20,563 nucleotides of DNA, taken from DATFRX01 sp035630615. Its GTDB lineage: Bacteria; Actinomycetota; Actinomycetes; Propionibacteriales; Nocardioidaceae. The stretch's first letter is position 1, and each line of letters opens with the position of its first letter. Shown in pieces: positions 5,553 through 11,681 of this stretch. A program made the position numbers and the translations under genes. The stretch spans positions 1-20,563 of the forward strand of contig DASQKI010000015.1 of assembly GCA_035630615.1 (NCBI GenBank), read 5' to 3'. Under the pieces are notes generated by a model, which was given only the letters and a program-made list of their open reading frames with translations, was not told the DNA's origin and searched no databases.

Positions 5553-7142
5553 CTAGACGACGGCCGTGGCCGATTCCTCGTCTGTGTCGGTTTTGGTATC
5601 GCCCGCATCGCCGCCGGGCTGACCGTCGGTGGACAGATCCTCGTGCTTGATGTTCAAGCCGATGATCGTGAGGATCGTCGCCCCGATGAGCATCCACATC
5701 GCGACACCGAACGCATCGGTCGCGCCGGCGGTCTGCGCCACCTTCTGGAACATGCCAGCCTGCTCGTCGGTGGGCGGACCGCTTTGAAGCAGCTCACCCA
5801 TCTTGTCGGCGATCCCGTTGGCGTAGATCGTGCCCAGCACTGCGATGCCCAGCGAACCACCGACCTGCTGCATGGTGTTGAGCACAGCCGATCCGACGCC
5901 GGCGTCCCGCTGGTCGACCCGGCTCACCGCGGTCAGCATAAGCGGCACGAACAGCAGGCCCATGCCGAGCGACTGGACGATGATCCATGGCAGCAGACCT
6001 GTGACGTACGTCGAATCGACATCGAGGTTGGTGTAGCCCCACAGACCGAACGACGCAAGCACGCCGCCGGCCGCGGTGATCCACCGTGGGTCTACCCGCG
6101 ATGCGAGGTTGGACGCGATCTGGGCCGACACCATGATCCCGGCCGAGAACGGCAGGAACGCGAACCCAGCCTGCAGTGAGCCGTAACCCAGCACGTCCTG
6201 GATGAACAGCGAGCTGAACAAGAACATCGCGAACATCGCCGCCGGCACGATCAACATCGCGACGAAGCTGACCGCTCGGGTGCGATCGGTGATGATCCGC
6301 AGCGGCAGCAGCGCGTGTGGCGTGATCTTCTCCAAGACGAAGAACGCGACCAGCAAAGCGACGCCCAGGATGATCGGCCCGAGCGTCCAGAGGTCGGTCC
6401 AGGTGTACAGCTGACCGGTGTCGGTGTTGGCGACCTGACCCTTGTGGTTGAAGCCGTACACGATCGAAACCAAACCCAGGGTTGCGGTGATCGCTCCAGG
6501 AACGTCCCATCGGCCGGGCTGCGGCTTGGACTCGCCGAGCAGCTTCGGCGCGGCCAGTGCCACCGCGATGCCGATCGGCACGTTGATCAACATGGTCCAG
6601 CGCCACGATGCCTCGGTGAGCGCGCCACCGAGGATCAGTCCGATGGCGGCCCCGGCACCGGACATCGCCGCATACGTGGCGAACGCCCGGTTGCGCCACC
6701 GTCCAGCGGGGAAGGTGGTCGTGATCAGGGCCAGAGCGTTCGGCGCGGCAGCCGCGGCTCCGAGTCCCTGCAGCGAACGGGTCAAGATCAGCTCCCACTC
6801 GGACTGCGCCAGACCGGCGAACAGCGACGCGATCGCGAACACGATGACGCCGAACATGAACACCTTCCGGCGTCCGATGACGTCGCCCATCCGGCCACCG
6901 AGCAGCAGTAAGCCGCCGAAGGCGATCGTGTACGCGGTGATGATCCACGTCAGGTTGGCGTCGCTGAAGCCGAGGTCATCCTGGATGTGAGGCATCGCGA
7001 TGTTGACGATGCTCGCGTCGAGCACGACCATGAGCTGGGCGGTCGTGATGAGGAGTAGGGCCAGACCCAGATGACGGTGGCCGTGGCCCTCCGTATTGTC
7101 TGGGGGCGGGTCGGCTTTGTTTGGTAGTGAGTCGACAGACAT
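5553..7142 (-). CDS. MFS transporter, DHA2 (EmrB/QacA-like, 14-TM) drug exporter
   Basis: The 529-residue protein has a short hydrophilic N-terminus (MSVDSLPNKADPPPDN) and then TM1 with LMVVLDASIVNIAMP, the signature of DHA2 drug:H+ antiporters. Motif A (GGRMGDVIGRRK) lies in the loop after TM2, and the antiporter motif C (GAGAAIGLILGG) in TM5. About 14 hydrophobic segments follow to a charged, Asp/Thr-rich C-terminus (DGQPGGDAGDTKTDTDEE). The start at the CAT of 7140-7142 is supported by AAAAGGA on the minus strand about six bases upstream; the longer frame would enter low-homology Arg-rich sequence. The gene lies 56 bases downstream of tetR on the same strand and is probably co-transcribed and repressed by it. 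It should export toxic hydrophobic compounds; the substrate is unknown. Confidence 0.95.
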   Translation of the reverse strand: MSVDSLPNKADPPPDNTEGHGHRHLGLALLLITTAQLMVVLDASIVNIAMPHIQDDLGFSDANLTWIITAYTIAFGGLLLLGGRMGDVIGRRKVFMFGVIVFAIASLFAGLAQSEWELILTRSLQGLGAAAAAPNALALITTTFPAGRWRNRAFATYAAMSGAGAAIGLILGGALTEASWRWTMLINVPIGIAVALAAPKLLGESKPQPGRWDVPGAITATLGLVSIVYGFNHKGQVANTDTGQLYTWTDLWTLGPIILGVALLVAFFVLEKITPHALLPLRIITDRTRAVSFVAMLIVPAAMFAMFLFSSLFIQDVLGYGSLQAGFAFLPFSAGIMVSAQIASNLASRVDPRWITAAGGVLASFGLWGYTNLDVDSTYVTGLLPWIIVQSLGMGLLFVPLMLTAVSRVDQRDAGVGSAVLNTMQQVGGSLGIAVLGTIYANGIADKMGELLQSGPPTDEQAGMFQKVAQTAGATDAFGVAMWMLIGATILTIIGLNIKHEDLSTDGQPGGDAGDTKTDTDEESATAVV

Positions 7143-7198
7143 AGACGTCCTTTTCTGCGATCTAGCCGCCGCGGGCGGCGCTGGTGGTCGTAGAACGG

Positions 7199-7831
7199 TC
7201 AGGAAGTGGCGTCTCCTGACCCACGTTTGGTGGGGGTGTGTTGGGCGACCGGAAAGACGACGTCGTCGATCAGTCGCTCGACGAAGCCTTGGTCGAGGTG
7301 ATGGCCGCGGACGACGCCGAAGTAGGAACACAGCGCCGGCAGCAGTGCGAGAACGAAGTCGAGATCAACACCCTCGGCGATTTCGCCGCGACCTCGGGCT
7401 CGCTCGGCGACCGTGATCCAGGCCGACCATCGGGGCTCGAGGAACCGCTCACGGAACACGGTGGCCAGCTCCTCGTCGGCATGCATGGCCGTCATCAGAC
7501 CACTCATCACCGACACCGGGAGGGACGCATGGGAGTTGTGGTGATCGCACCAGGTGGCCATCAGGTCGCCCCGCAAAGAGCCTGTGTCGGGCGGCTCCTC
7601 CGGGAGCCCCTTGGCCCGCGAGATGGCGTCGACGACGAGCTCGGCCTTGGTGGACCAGTGCCGGTAGAGCGTCGCCTTGCTCGCGTGTGCCTCAGCCGCC
7701 ACCAGATCCATGGTCAGCCGGTCATAGCCGACGTCGGCGAGCACGCGAACGGCGGCGTCCAGGATCTCCGCCTCGCGCTCGTCGGCGACGCGAGGTCTGG
7801 CGACCTTCGCGGCGAGCTGCTGGGGGGTCAT
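7199..7831 (-). CDS. TetR/AcrR family transcriptional repressor
   Basis: The 210-residue protein carries an N-terminal TetR DNA-binding domain: REAEILDAAVRVLADVGYDRLTM, then the helix-turn-helix at about 39-61 with SKATLYRHWSTKAELV, the usual recognition-helix signature. The C-terminal half (MSGLMTAMHADEELATVFRERFL) is a ligand-binding/dimerisation domain of the TetR_C type. The ATG at 7829-7831 is preferred over the GTG at 7835-7837 because GGAC lies at a proper distance from the ATG but almost touches the GTG. It precedes the DHA2 exporter, and a perfect 25-bp palindrome lies 31 bases upstream of its start. Together these imply an autoregulated repressor that releases on binding an exported compound. 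Confidence 0.94.
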   Translation of the reverse strand: MTPQQLAAKVARPRVADEREAEILDAAVRVLADVGYDRLTMDLVAAEAHASKATLYRHWSTKAELVVDAISRAKGLPEEPPDTGSLRGDLMATWCDHHNSHASLPVSVMSGLMTAMHADEELATVFRERFLEPRWSAWITVAERARGRGEIAEGVDLDFVLALLPALCSYFGVVRGHHLDQGFVERLIDDVVFPVAQHTPTKRGSGDATS

Positions 7832-7861
7832 GGTCACCGTCCGTCATCTGGATTTACTCGT

Positions 7862-7886
7862 ATGAAACGAAACAGTTTCGTTTCAT
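7862..7886. promoter_or_regulatory. Perfect 25-bp palindrome, probable TetR operator
   Basis: ATGAAACGAAAC (7862-7873), one central base, then GTTTCGTTTCAT (7875-7886). The two 12-base arms match without error, and the centre is AT-rich against a GC-rich background. It lies just upstream of the minus-strand tetR, in the position of an autoregulatory operator. GAAAC...GTTTC half-sites are common for TetR-family regulators of exporters. Confidence 0.85.
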
Positions 7887-7979
7887 CGGTGCCCAGCGTA
7901 CGTCCGCTCCCGGTTATTCCCAACGGATTTTTTCGCCGCATCGTTCCCGGTCGAGCGGCCGGGTTTCAGCATGCATGAA

Positions 7980-8022
7980 TACGCCCGGCGCCGGCCATCG
8001 AGTTTGGTCGGCGCCGGGCGTA
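7980..8022 (-). terminator. GC-rich hairpin terminator after the AIM24 gene
   Basis: TACGCCCGGCGCCG (7980-7993) pairs with CGGCGCCGGGCGTA (8009-8022); three further pairs, one a G-U, close a 9-base loop. It starts 16 bases past the AIM24 stop on the minus strand, separates it from the tetR operator, and has no U-tract. Confidence 0.75.
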
Positions 8023-8037
8023 CCCGGGTCTCGGTCG

Positions 8038-8709
8038 TCAGTGAGTGTGCGGGGGAACCGTCGGGCCTTCGGAAGGCTGGACGACGACGAATCCCGGACC
8101 ATGGAACTGGTACTGGATCGCCTCGCCGGAGCCGCCGCGCAGCAACGACTTCACGTTCATGCTGCTGACGACGTTGGGCGAGAGGTTGGCCGACCAGCAC
8201 ACCGCCGCTTGGGGGTCGACGAAGGTCGGCTGCTGTGAGCAGTCGAGGATCATCGGCTCGCCGTCGGAGGTCAGCGCCACGTCGCCCTGGCCCTGGATCA
8301 GCGTGTTGAAGAGACCGCCGGTGAACATGCCGGTGCCCTTCGTGCGGTGGACGTCCCAGTGCAGGGAAGCGTCGAAGGCCAGCAGGCTGGAGCCGTTGAC
8401 GCTGATGCCGTCGCCCTCGAGCCGGATCAGGAAGACCGGGAAACCCTCGCGGGCGAAGAACACCTCGCCGGCGCCGCTGACCCGCATCAGGGGTTGGTCC
8501 TCGCTGGTGGCCAGACGCTTGGCGAACTTCGCGAGGCTGCCGGAGCCCTCGTGGTGGAACTGCACCTGACCCTGGTAGGCGACCATCGCACCCTTGGCGG
8601 ACAGAATGTCTGGCCCCAGGGTGACCTTGAGCAACTTCTTGCTCTGCAGAGCGAAGCGCTCCTGGGTCTGAACCTCGTTGTGTTCGGCTGCAAACAAGTC
8701 ACTACGCAT
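8038..8709 (-). CDS. AIM24 family protein
   Basis: The 223-residue protein matches the AIM24 (TIGR00266-type) family of all-beta proteins: KVTLGPDILSAKGAMVAYQGQVQF near the N-terminus, GAGEVFFAREG in the middle, and the Gly-rich GGLFNTLIQGQGDVALTS. In fungi AIM24 is tied to mitochondrial inner-membrane organisation; the bacterial role is not defined. There is no signal peptide or membrane segment. The ATG at 8707-8709 is supported by GGGAGG on the minus strand eight bases upstream; the longer open frame to 8868 crosses the divergent promoter region. It is a single-gene unit closed by the hairpin at 7980-8022. Confidence 0.88.
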   Translation of the reverse strand: MRSDLFAAEHNEVQTQERFALQSKKLLKVTLGPDILSAKGAMVAYQGQVQFHHEGSGSLAKFAKRLATSEDQPLMRVSGAGEVFFAREGFPVFLIRLEGDGISVNGSSLLAFDASLHWDVHRTKGTGMFTGGLFNTLIQGQGDVALTSDGEPMILDCSQQPTFVDPQAAVCWSANLSPNVVSSMNVKSLLRGGSGEAIQYQFHGPGFVVVQPSEGPTVPPHTH

Positions 8710-8776
8710 GGCGGTGATCCTCCCGTACGGCCGGGTCATGACGAATGTCGGGGGTGTGTGTCGGCATCCGTGCGGA

Positions 8777-8806
8777 TTGACCGAGAAACCGTTACCATTC
8801 TGTAAT
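8777..8806 (+). promoter_or_regulatory. Possible sigma-70-type promoter for the epimerase-like gene
   Basis: TTGACC (8777-8782), an 18-base spacer and TGTAAT (8801-8806) resemble -35/-10 boxes. They fall in an AT-richer pocket of the 159-base divergent region, about 60 bases before the GTG start. Confidence 0.4.
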
Positions 8807-8868
8807 TCTGGGGAGACACGCGCCGACCGGGGTCCGTCGGCCCGCCTACGAGGGACGGCGAGGTACAC

Positions 8869-9771
8869 GTGAAGGTTCTAGTGACCGGGGCGACCGGGGT
8901 GATGGGTAGGTCGGTGGTCCGTGGGCTACTCGCCGCTGGCCACGACGTGTTCGGGCTGGCTCGCGATGCCGACAAGGCGGCCGCCCTTGAGGCGATGGAC
9001 GTGATTCCGGTCCGCGGCACCATGTTTGACGCGACCCGCTTGGCCGACACGTTCGAGGGCTGTGACGTGGTCTGCAACGTGGCGACGCGGATCCCCGTCG
9101 GATGGTCGGGACTGCGACCCGGCGCCTGGCGGGCAACAGACCGCCTGCGTTCTGAGGGTTCGCGCATCGTGGCGCAGGCGGCCCGCCGTGCTGGAGTGAA
9201 GCGCCTGATCCAGGAGAGCGTGTCCTACCTCTATGCCGACGGCGGGGACGACTGGATCACGGAGACCAGCCCAGTGGCGGTCAACGCCGCGACCGAGCCG
9301 GTCATCCTCGCCGAAACGGCCGCGGAGGACTTCCGCGACGCCGGGCACGACAGCGTGATCCTGCGCTTTGGCACCATCGTCGGCGATGACGGGCTGACGC
9401 GATGGCGGCTCCGTCGGGCGCGCGCCGGGCGGCCGATCGGGCTGGGTGACCCGACCGGCTGGACGCACGTGGTGCATGTCGATGACATCGGCAGTGCCGT
9501 GGTGGCCGGCCTCGATGCGCGGTCGGGCATCTACAACGCGGGTGCGGCGCCGGTCCGACGATCCGACGTGATGCTGGGATACGGCCAGGCTGTCGGTGCC
9601 GATGGAGCGACGTTCGTCTCTCGTGTCTTGCAACGGCTCGGCGGCGAACGCCTCGAGCCGATGACGCGGTCGCAGCGAGTCTCGTCGGCCACGTTGTCGC
9701 AGATGGCCGCCTGGCGACCGATCCATCCCGAGTTTGGTCCCGCGTGGCTGACGGAAGTGGCTCACGCGTGA
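8869..9771 (+). CDS. NAD(P)-binding epimerase/dehydratase-like protein (atypical extended SDR)
   Basis: The 300-residue protein starts MKVLVTGATGVMG, with the extended-SDR dinucleotide motif TGATGVMG at 6-13. It keeps the family pattern GVKRLIQESVSYLYAD (about 109-123), where the catalytic Ser sits, and HVVHVDDIGSAVV and YNAG further on. The usual YxxxK catalytic pair is not visible: the expected region reads EPVILAETAAEDF. Enzymatic activity is therefore doubtful or altered; a reductive or sensory role similar to atypical SDRs is possible. The start is a GTG at 8869 with AGG seven bases upstream. Its stop overlaps the next small gene by four bases (GTGA), which argues for translational coupling. 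No substrate can be assigned. Confidence 0.85.
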   Translation: MKVLVTGATGVMGRSVVRGLLAAGHDVFGLARDADKAAALEAMDVIPVRGTMFDATRLADTFEGCDVVCNVATRIPVGWSGLRPGAWRATDRLRSEGSRIVAQAARRAGVKRLIQESVSYLYADGGDDWITETSPVAVNAATEPVILAETAAEDFRDAGHDSVILRFGTIVGDDGLTRWRLRRARAGRPIGLGDPTGWTHVVHVDDIGSAVVAGLDARSGIYNAGAAPVRRSDVMLGYGQAVGADGATFVSRVLQRLGGERLEPMTRSQRVSSATLSQMAAWRPIHPEFGPAWLTEVAHA

Positions 9772-9947
9772 CGGCCGACGACAAGCGCGAGCCGAGCCGA
9801 CGGCCGGTTCGACGCCGTACCGACCGGCTCGGCGAGCTGTTGCCGCCGACGACCAGTGACGAGTCGGCGGAAGGTTGGGGCGACACCGACGACGTCGACT
9901 CCGACGACCGGCTGCGGCGCGAGGTCCCACCGCATCACGGGGGCTAG
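9768..9947 (+). CDS. Small conserved hypothetical protein, 59 aa
   Basis: The frame starts at a GTG (9768-9770) that overlaps the TGA of the epimerase-like gene. It encodes a highly charged, probably disordered peptide. An Arg-rich start (SRRPVRRRTDRLGELLP) is followed by an acidic stretch (TTSDESAEGWGDTDDVDSDDRL) and ends REVPPHHGG. The LGELLP...TSDE...PPHH pattern is, from memory, found in other small actinobacterial proteins, but I know no function. There is no membrane segment or cysteine. The overlap suggests co-translation with the upstream gene. It ends seven bases before the convergent mscL stop. Confidence 0.6.
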   Translation: MTADDKREPSRRPVRRRTDRLGELLPPTTSDESAEGWGDTDDVDSDDRLRREVPPHHGG

Positions 9948-9954
9948 GCGGGTC

Positions 9955-10347
9955 TCAGGACGACGTAGAGTCACCCTCGGACTTCGCCGTCAGGGCGTCC
10001 CGGATCTCGCGGAGCAGGAGGGTGTTTTCCTCGACCGCTTCGGGCGCTTCGACCTCGCCTCGCTTTCGCAGCTCCAGCAGCCGGTTGTAGGGAACGATCA
10101 CGAAGAAATACACCGCCCCGGCGATCAGGACGAAGCCGACCAGGTCGGTGAGGAACGCGCCGATCGGAATCTCGGCGACGTCGATCGAGTCGAAGTTCGG
10201 CTCGCCGCCGATCTTGCCGATGAGCGGCATCAAGACGTTGTCGACCAGCGAGAGCATGACGACGGTGAATGCAGTGCCGATCACGAACGCGACCGCGAGC
10301 TCGATGAGATTGCCTCGGAGCACGAAGTCCTTGAAGCCCTTGAGCAT
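9955..10347 (-). CDS. mscL: Large-conductance mechanosensitive channel MscL
   Basis: The 130-residue protein begins MLKGFKDFVLRGNLIELAVAFVIG, the amphipathic N-terminal helix and TM1 of MscL, followed by TAFTVVMLSLVDNVLMPLIG. A short periplasmic loop (about 48-62) leads to TM2 (about 65-88, AFLTDLVGFVLIAGAVYFFVIVPYN). The charged cytoplasmic helix EENTLLLREIRDALT, typical of the C-terminal bundle, follows. MscL opens under membrane tension to release solutes during hypo-osmotic shock. The ATG at 10345-10347 fits homologues; a GTG nine bases upstream (10354-10356) is an alternative. Its position beside the SAF and FmdB genes matches other actinobacteria. Confidence 0.96.
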   Translation of the reverse strand: MLKGFKDFVLRGNLIELAVAFVIGTAFTVVMLSLVDNVLMPLIGKIGGEPNFDSIDVAEIPIGAFLTDLVGFVLIAGAVYFFVIVPYNRLLELRKRGEVEAPEAVEENTLLLREIRDALTAKSEGDSTSS

Positions 10348-10427
10348 GTCTGACACCCGGACGTTGTGGAGGACGAGGTACGCCGACTCACACTAGCGGC
10401 CTGGCGAAGCCGTCCGAATCGGGCGTC

Positions 10428-11054
10428 TCAGGCGATCAGAAGGGTCAGCTGCTGGCGTACCGACGCGTCGGCGAGCGCCAAGGCCGTTGGGTGGTCAACC
10501 GCGAGGACGAGGGGCGCCCCCTCGCCGAGAGCCGTGTCGTCGACCTCCGCGCGGGTCACGACGGTGGCGCCGGATGCGATCACCGCGGTACCGGTGCGCC
10601 CGCGTGGATCGGTGCCCAAGACGTCGACGACATCGCCGGGTGCCACGAGCGTGCCGGCCGCCGGGTCGAACAGCCGGATCGTGGTCAGCACCGTGCCCGG
10701 GTCGTAGCCCGACAGCAGATCGGCCTGGACCAGCCGGACGTCGGTGAGGGGCTCGCCGGCGCGCACCGGGCCAGCGAGGGTGCGACCGATCGGCGGGGCC
10801 TGCGGGTCGACTGCCCCGTCCGGGATCGCGGCCGGGTCGACCTGGACGGTCTCGAGGTCGGCACGGTCGACGATCTCACCGGCTCGCAGATCGTCGGCCG
10901 CGACGACGACGTCGCGCGTGGTCGCGGCGGGGCGGGCGACCTGAATCGTCGTGATGACGGCGAGAGTCGCGAAGATCGCAGCCAGCAGGCGCCGTCGGGC
11001 GAGGATGGCCCGGCGCAGGTCGCGGCGAACGGCGTCGAGTCGGGTCCGGCTCAT
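10428..11054 (-). CDS. SAF domain / CpaB-like membrane-anchored protein
   Basis: The 208-residue protein has a basic cytoplasmic N-terminus (RRDLRRAILARRRLL), one membrane segment at about 23-40 and then a SAF domain (RDVVVAADDLRAGEIVDRADLETVQVD, about 47-105). The extracytoplasmic remainder (DPAAGTLVAPGDVVDVLGT) resembles the RcpC/CpaB Flp-pilus assembly fold. No pilus genes lie nearby, so a pilus role is not supported; single SAF proteins of this kind recur next to mscL and FmdB in actinobacteria. The ATG at 11052-11054 is the first in frame. An actinobacterial DnaA-box-like TTGTCCACA lies about 40 bases upstream. Confidence 0.85.
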   Translation of the reverse strand: MSRTRLDAVRRDLRRAILARRRLLAAIFATLAVITTIQVARPAATTRDVVVAADDLRAGEIVDRADLETVQVDPAAIPDGAVDPQAPPIGRTLAGPVRAGEPLTDVRLVQADLLSGYDPGTVLTTIRLFDPAAGTLVAPGDVVDVLGTDPRGRTGTAVIASGATVVTRAEVDDTALGEGAPLVLAVDHPTALALADASVRQQLTLLIA

Positions 11055-11092
11055 GTCGTGGAGCGTAGGTCCACACGTCGCCGGTGGGCGGG

Positions 11093-11101
11093 TTGTCCAC
11101 A
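11093..11101 (+). other. DnaA-box-like 9-mer TTGTCCACA
   Basis: TTGTCCACA is identical to the preferred actinobacterial DnaA box. It stands in the short gap between the FmdB stop and the SAF gene start. One copy only was noticed, so this is not an origin; it could be a DnaA-titration or regulatory site, or chance. Confidence 0.35.
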
Positions 11102-11138
11102 GGCGCGATCGGCTAAGCCCATCCGCCAGTGAAGGGCG

Positions 11139-11513
11139 TCAGGTCGAGGCGCCGGCCTTCGCGGTCTCCTTGCCGCTCGATGACCCCGATGACTCAGACG
11201 ACCCCGATGAGCCAGACGAACCCGACGAGCCGGACGAACCCGATGAGCTCGACGAGCCGGAGTCGCTGGTGCTGGAGGACGACTCGCTCTTGCTCGAGTC
11301 AGAGGAAGACGAACTCGTCTTGGCCCCGTTGGATGCCGCCCGGCTGTCGTTTCGATAGAAGCCCGAGCCCTTGAACACGACGCCGACCGCGCTGAAGACC
11401 TTGCGCAACCTGCCCCCGCACTCCGGGCAGACGGTCAGTGGCTCGTCGCTGAAGCTCTGCTGCGCCTCGAGAGCGGCGTCACAGGCGGTGCAGGAGTACT
11501 GATAGGTCGGCAC
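11139..11513 (-). CDS. FmdB-family zinc-ribbon protein, Ruc-like redox chaperone
   Basis: The 124-residue protein begins MPTYQYSCTACDA. It has four zinc-ligand cysteines, C8, C11, C29 and C32 (CxxC...CPECGG), then LRKVFSAVGVVFKGSGFYRNDSR, a stretch shared with M. tuberculosis Rv0991c. Rv0991c (Ruc) is described as a redox-regulated chaperone whose zinc-bound cysteines form disulfides on oxidation, with a disordered tail that aids activity. Here too the last about 60 residues are Ser/Gly-rich (repeats of SSG). The start is a GTG at 11511-11513 with AAGGAG nine bases upstream. A CIRCE-like operator lies 30 bases upstream, implying heat-shock control by HrcA. The Ruc role is inferred from homology and position. 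Confidence 0.9.
   Translation of the reverse strand: MPTYQYSCTACDAALEAQQSFSDEPLTVCPECGGRLRKVFSAVGVVFKGSGFYRNDSRAASNGAKTSSSSSDSSKSESSSSTSDSGSSSSSGSSGSSGSSGSSGSSESSGSSSGKETAKAGAST
11190..11262 (-). repeat. Degenerate 9-bp tandem repeats encoding the SSG tail
   Basis: On the plus strand the segment repeats units such as GACGAGCCG / GACGAACCC / GATGAGCCA about seven times. Read on the coding strand these are Ser-Gly-Ser triplets of the FmdB tail. Such runs are slippage-prone and vary in length between strains. Confidence 0.6.
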
Positions 11514-11542
11514 GGCGTCGGTCTCCTTGTCCAGGGTCGGGC

Positions 11543-11569
11543 CTAGCACTCAACCCCCTTGACTGCTAA
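11543..11569 (-). promoter_or_regulatory. CIRCE-like HrcA operator
   Basis: CTAGCACTC, a nine-base spacer, then GACTGCTAA. The CIRCE consensus is TTAGCACTC-N9-GAGTGCTAA; spacing is exact and each arm has one mismatch. It sits 30 bases upstream of the FmdB/Ruc-like GTG start. A TTGACG (minus strand, 11582-11587) a little further upstream could be the -35 of the controlled promoter. Confidence 0.8.
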
Positions 11570-11681
11570 TTGTGCCTTCTTCGTCAACTCCACGCGAGTC
11601 GCGCCCATTCCCAGGGCCATTTTCCCGGTCGGCGGCGAGACCCCGCTCGGCTCGCTTCCGCTCAACCGGCAGAATGCTCGG

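Noticed and set aside
902..7929. A 14-base identity (ATTCCCAACGGATT at 902-915 and 7916-7929) as possible left/right attachment sites
   Set aside because: About one such match is expected by chance in 20 kb. The second copy is not at a tRNA or gene boundary, and the genes between are ordinary chromosomal ones.
10428..11054. Flp/tad pilus locus suggested by the CpaB-like SAF protein
   Set aside because: No pilin, TadA or TadB genes are present, and the neighbourhood is the mscL/FmdB one seen in other actinobacteria.
10951..11358. Plus-strand frame encoding a DEPDEP acidic repeat
   Set aside because: It is the complement of the Ser/Gly tail of the FmdB gene; the zinc-ribbon motif and ribosome binding site support the minus strand.
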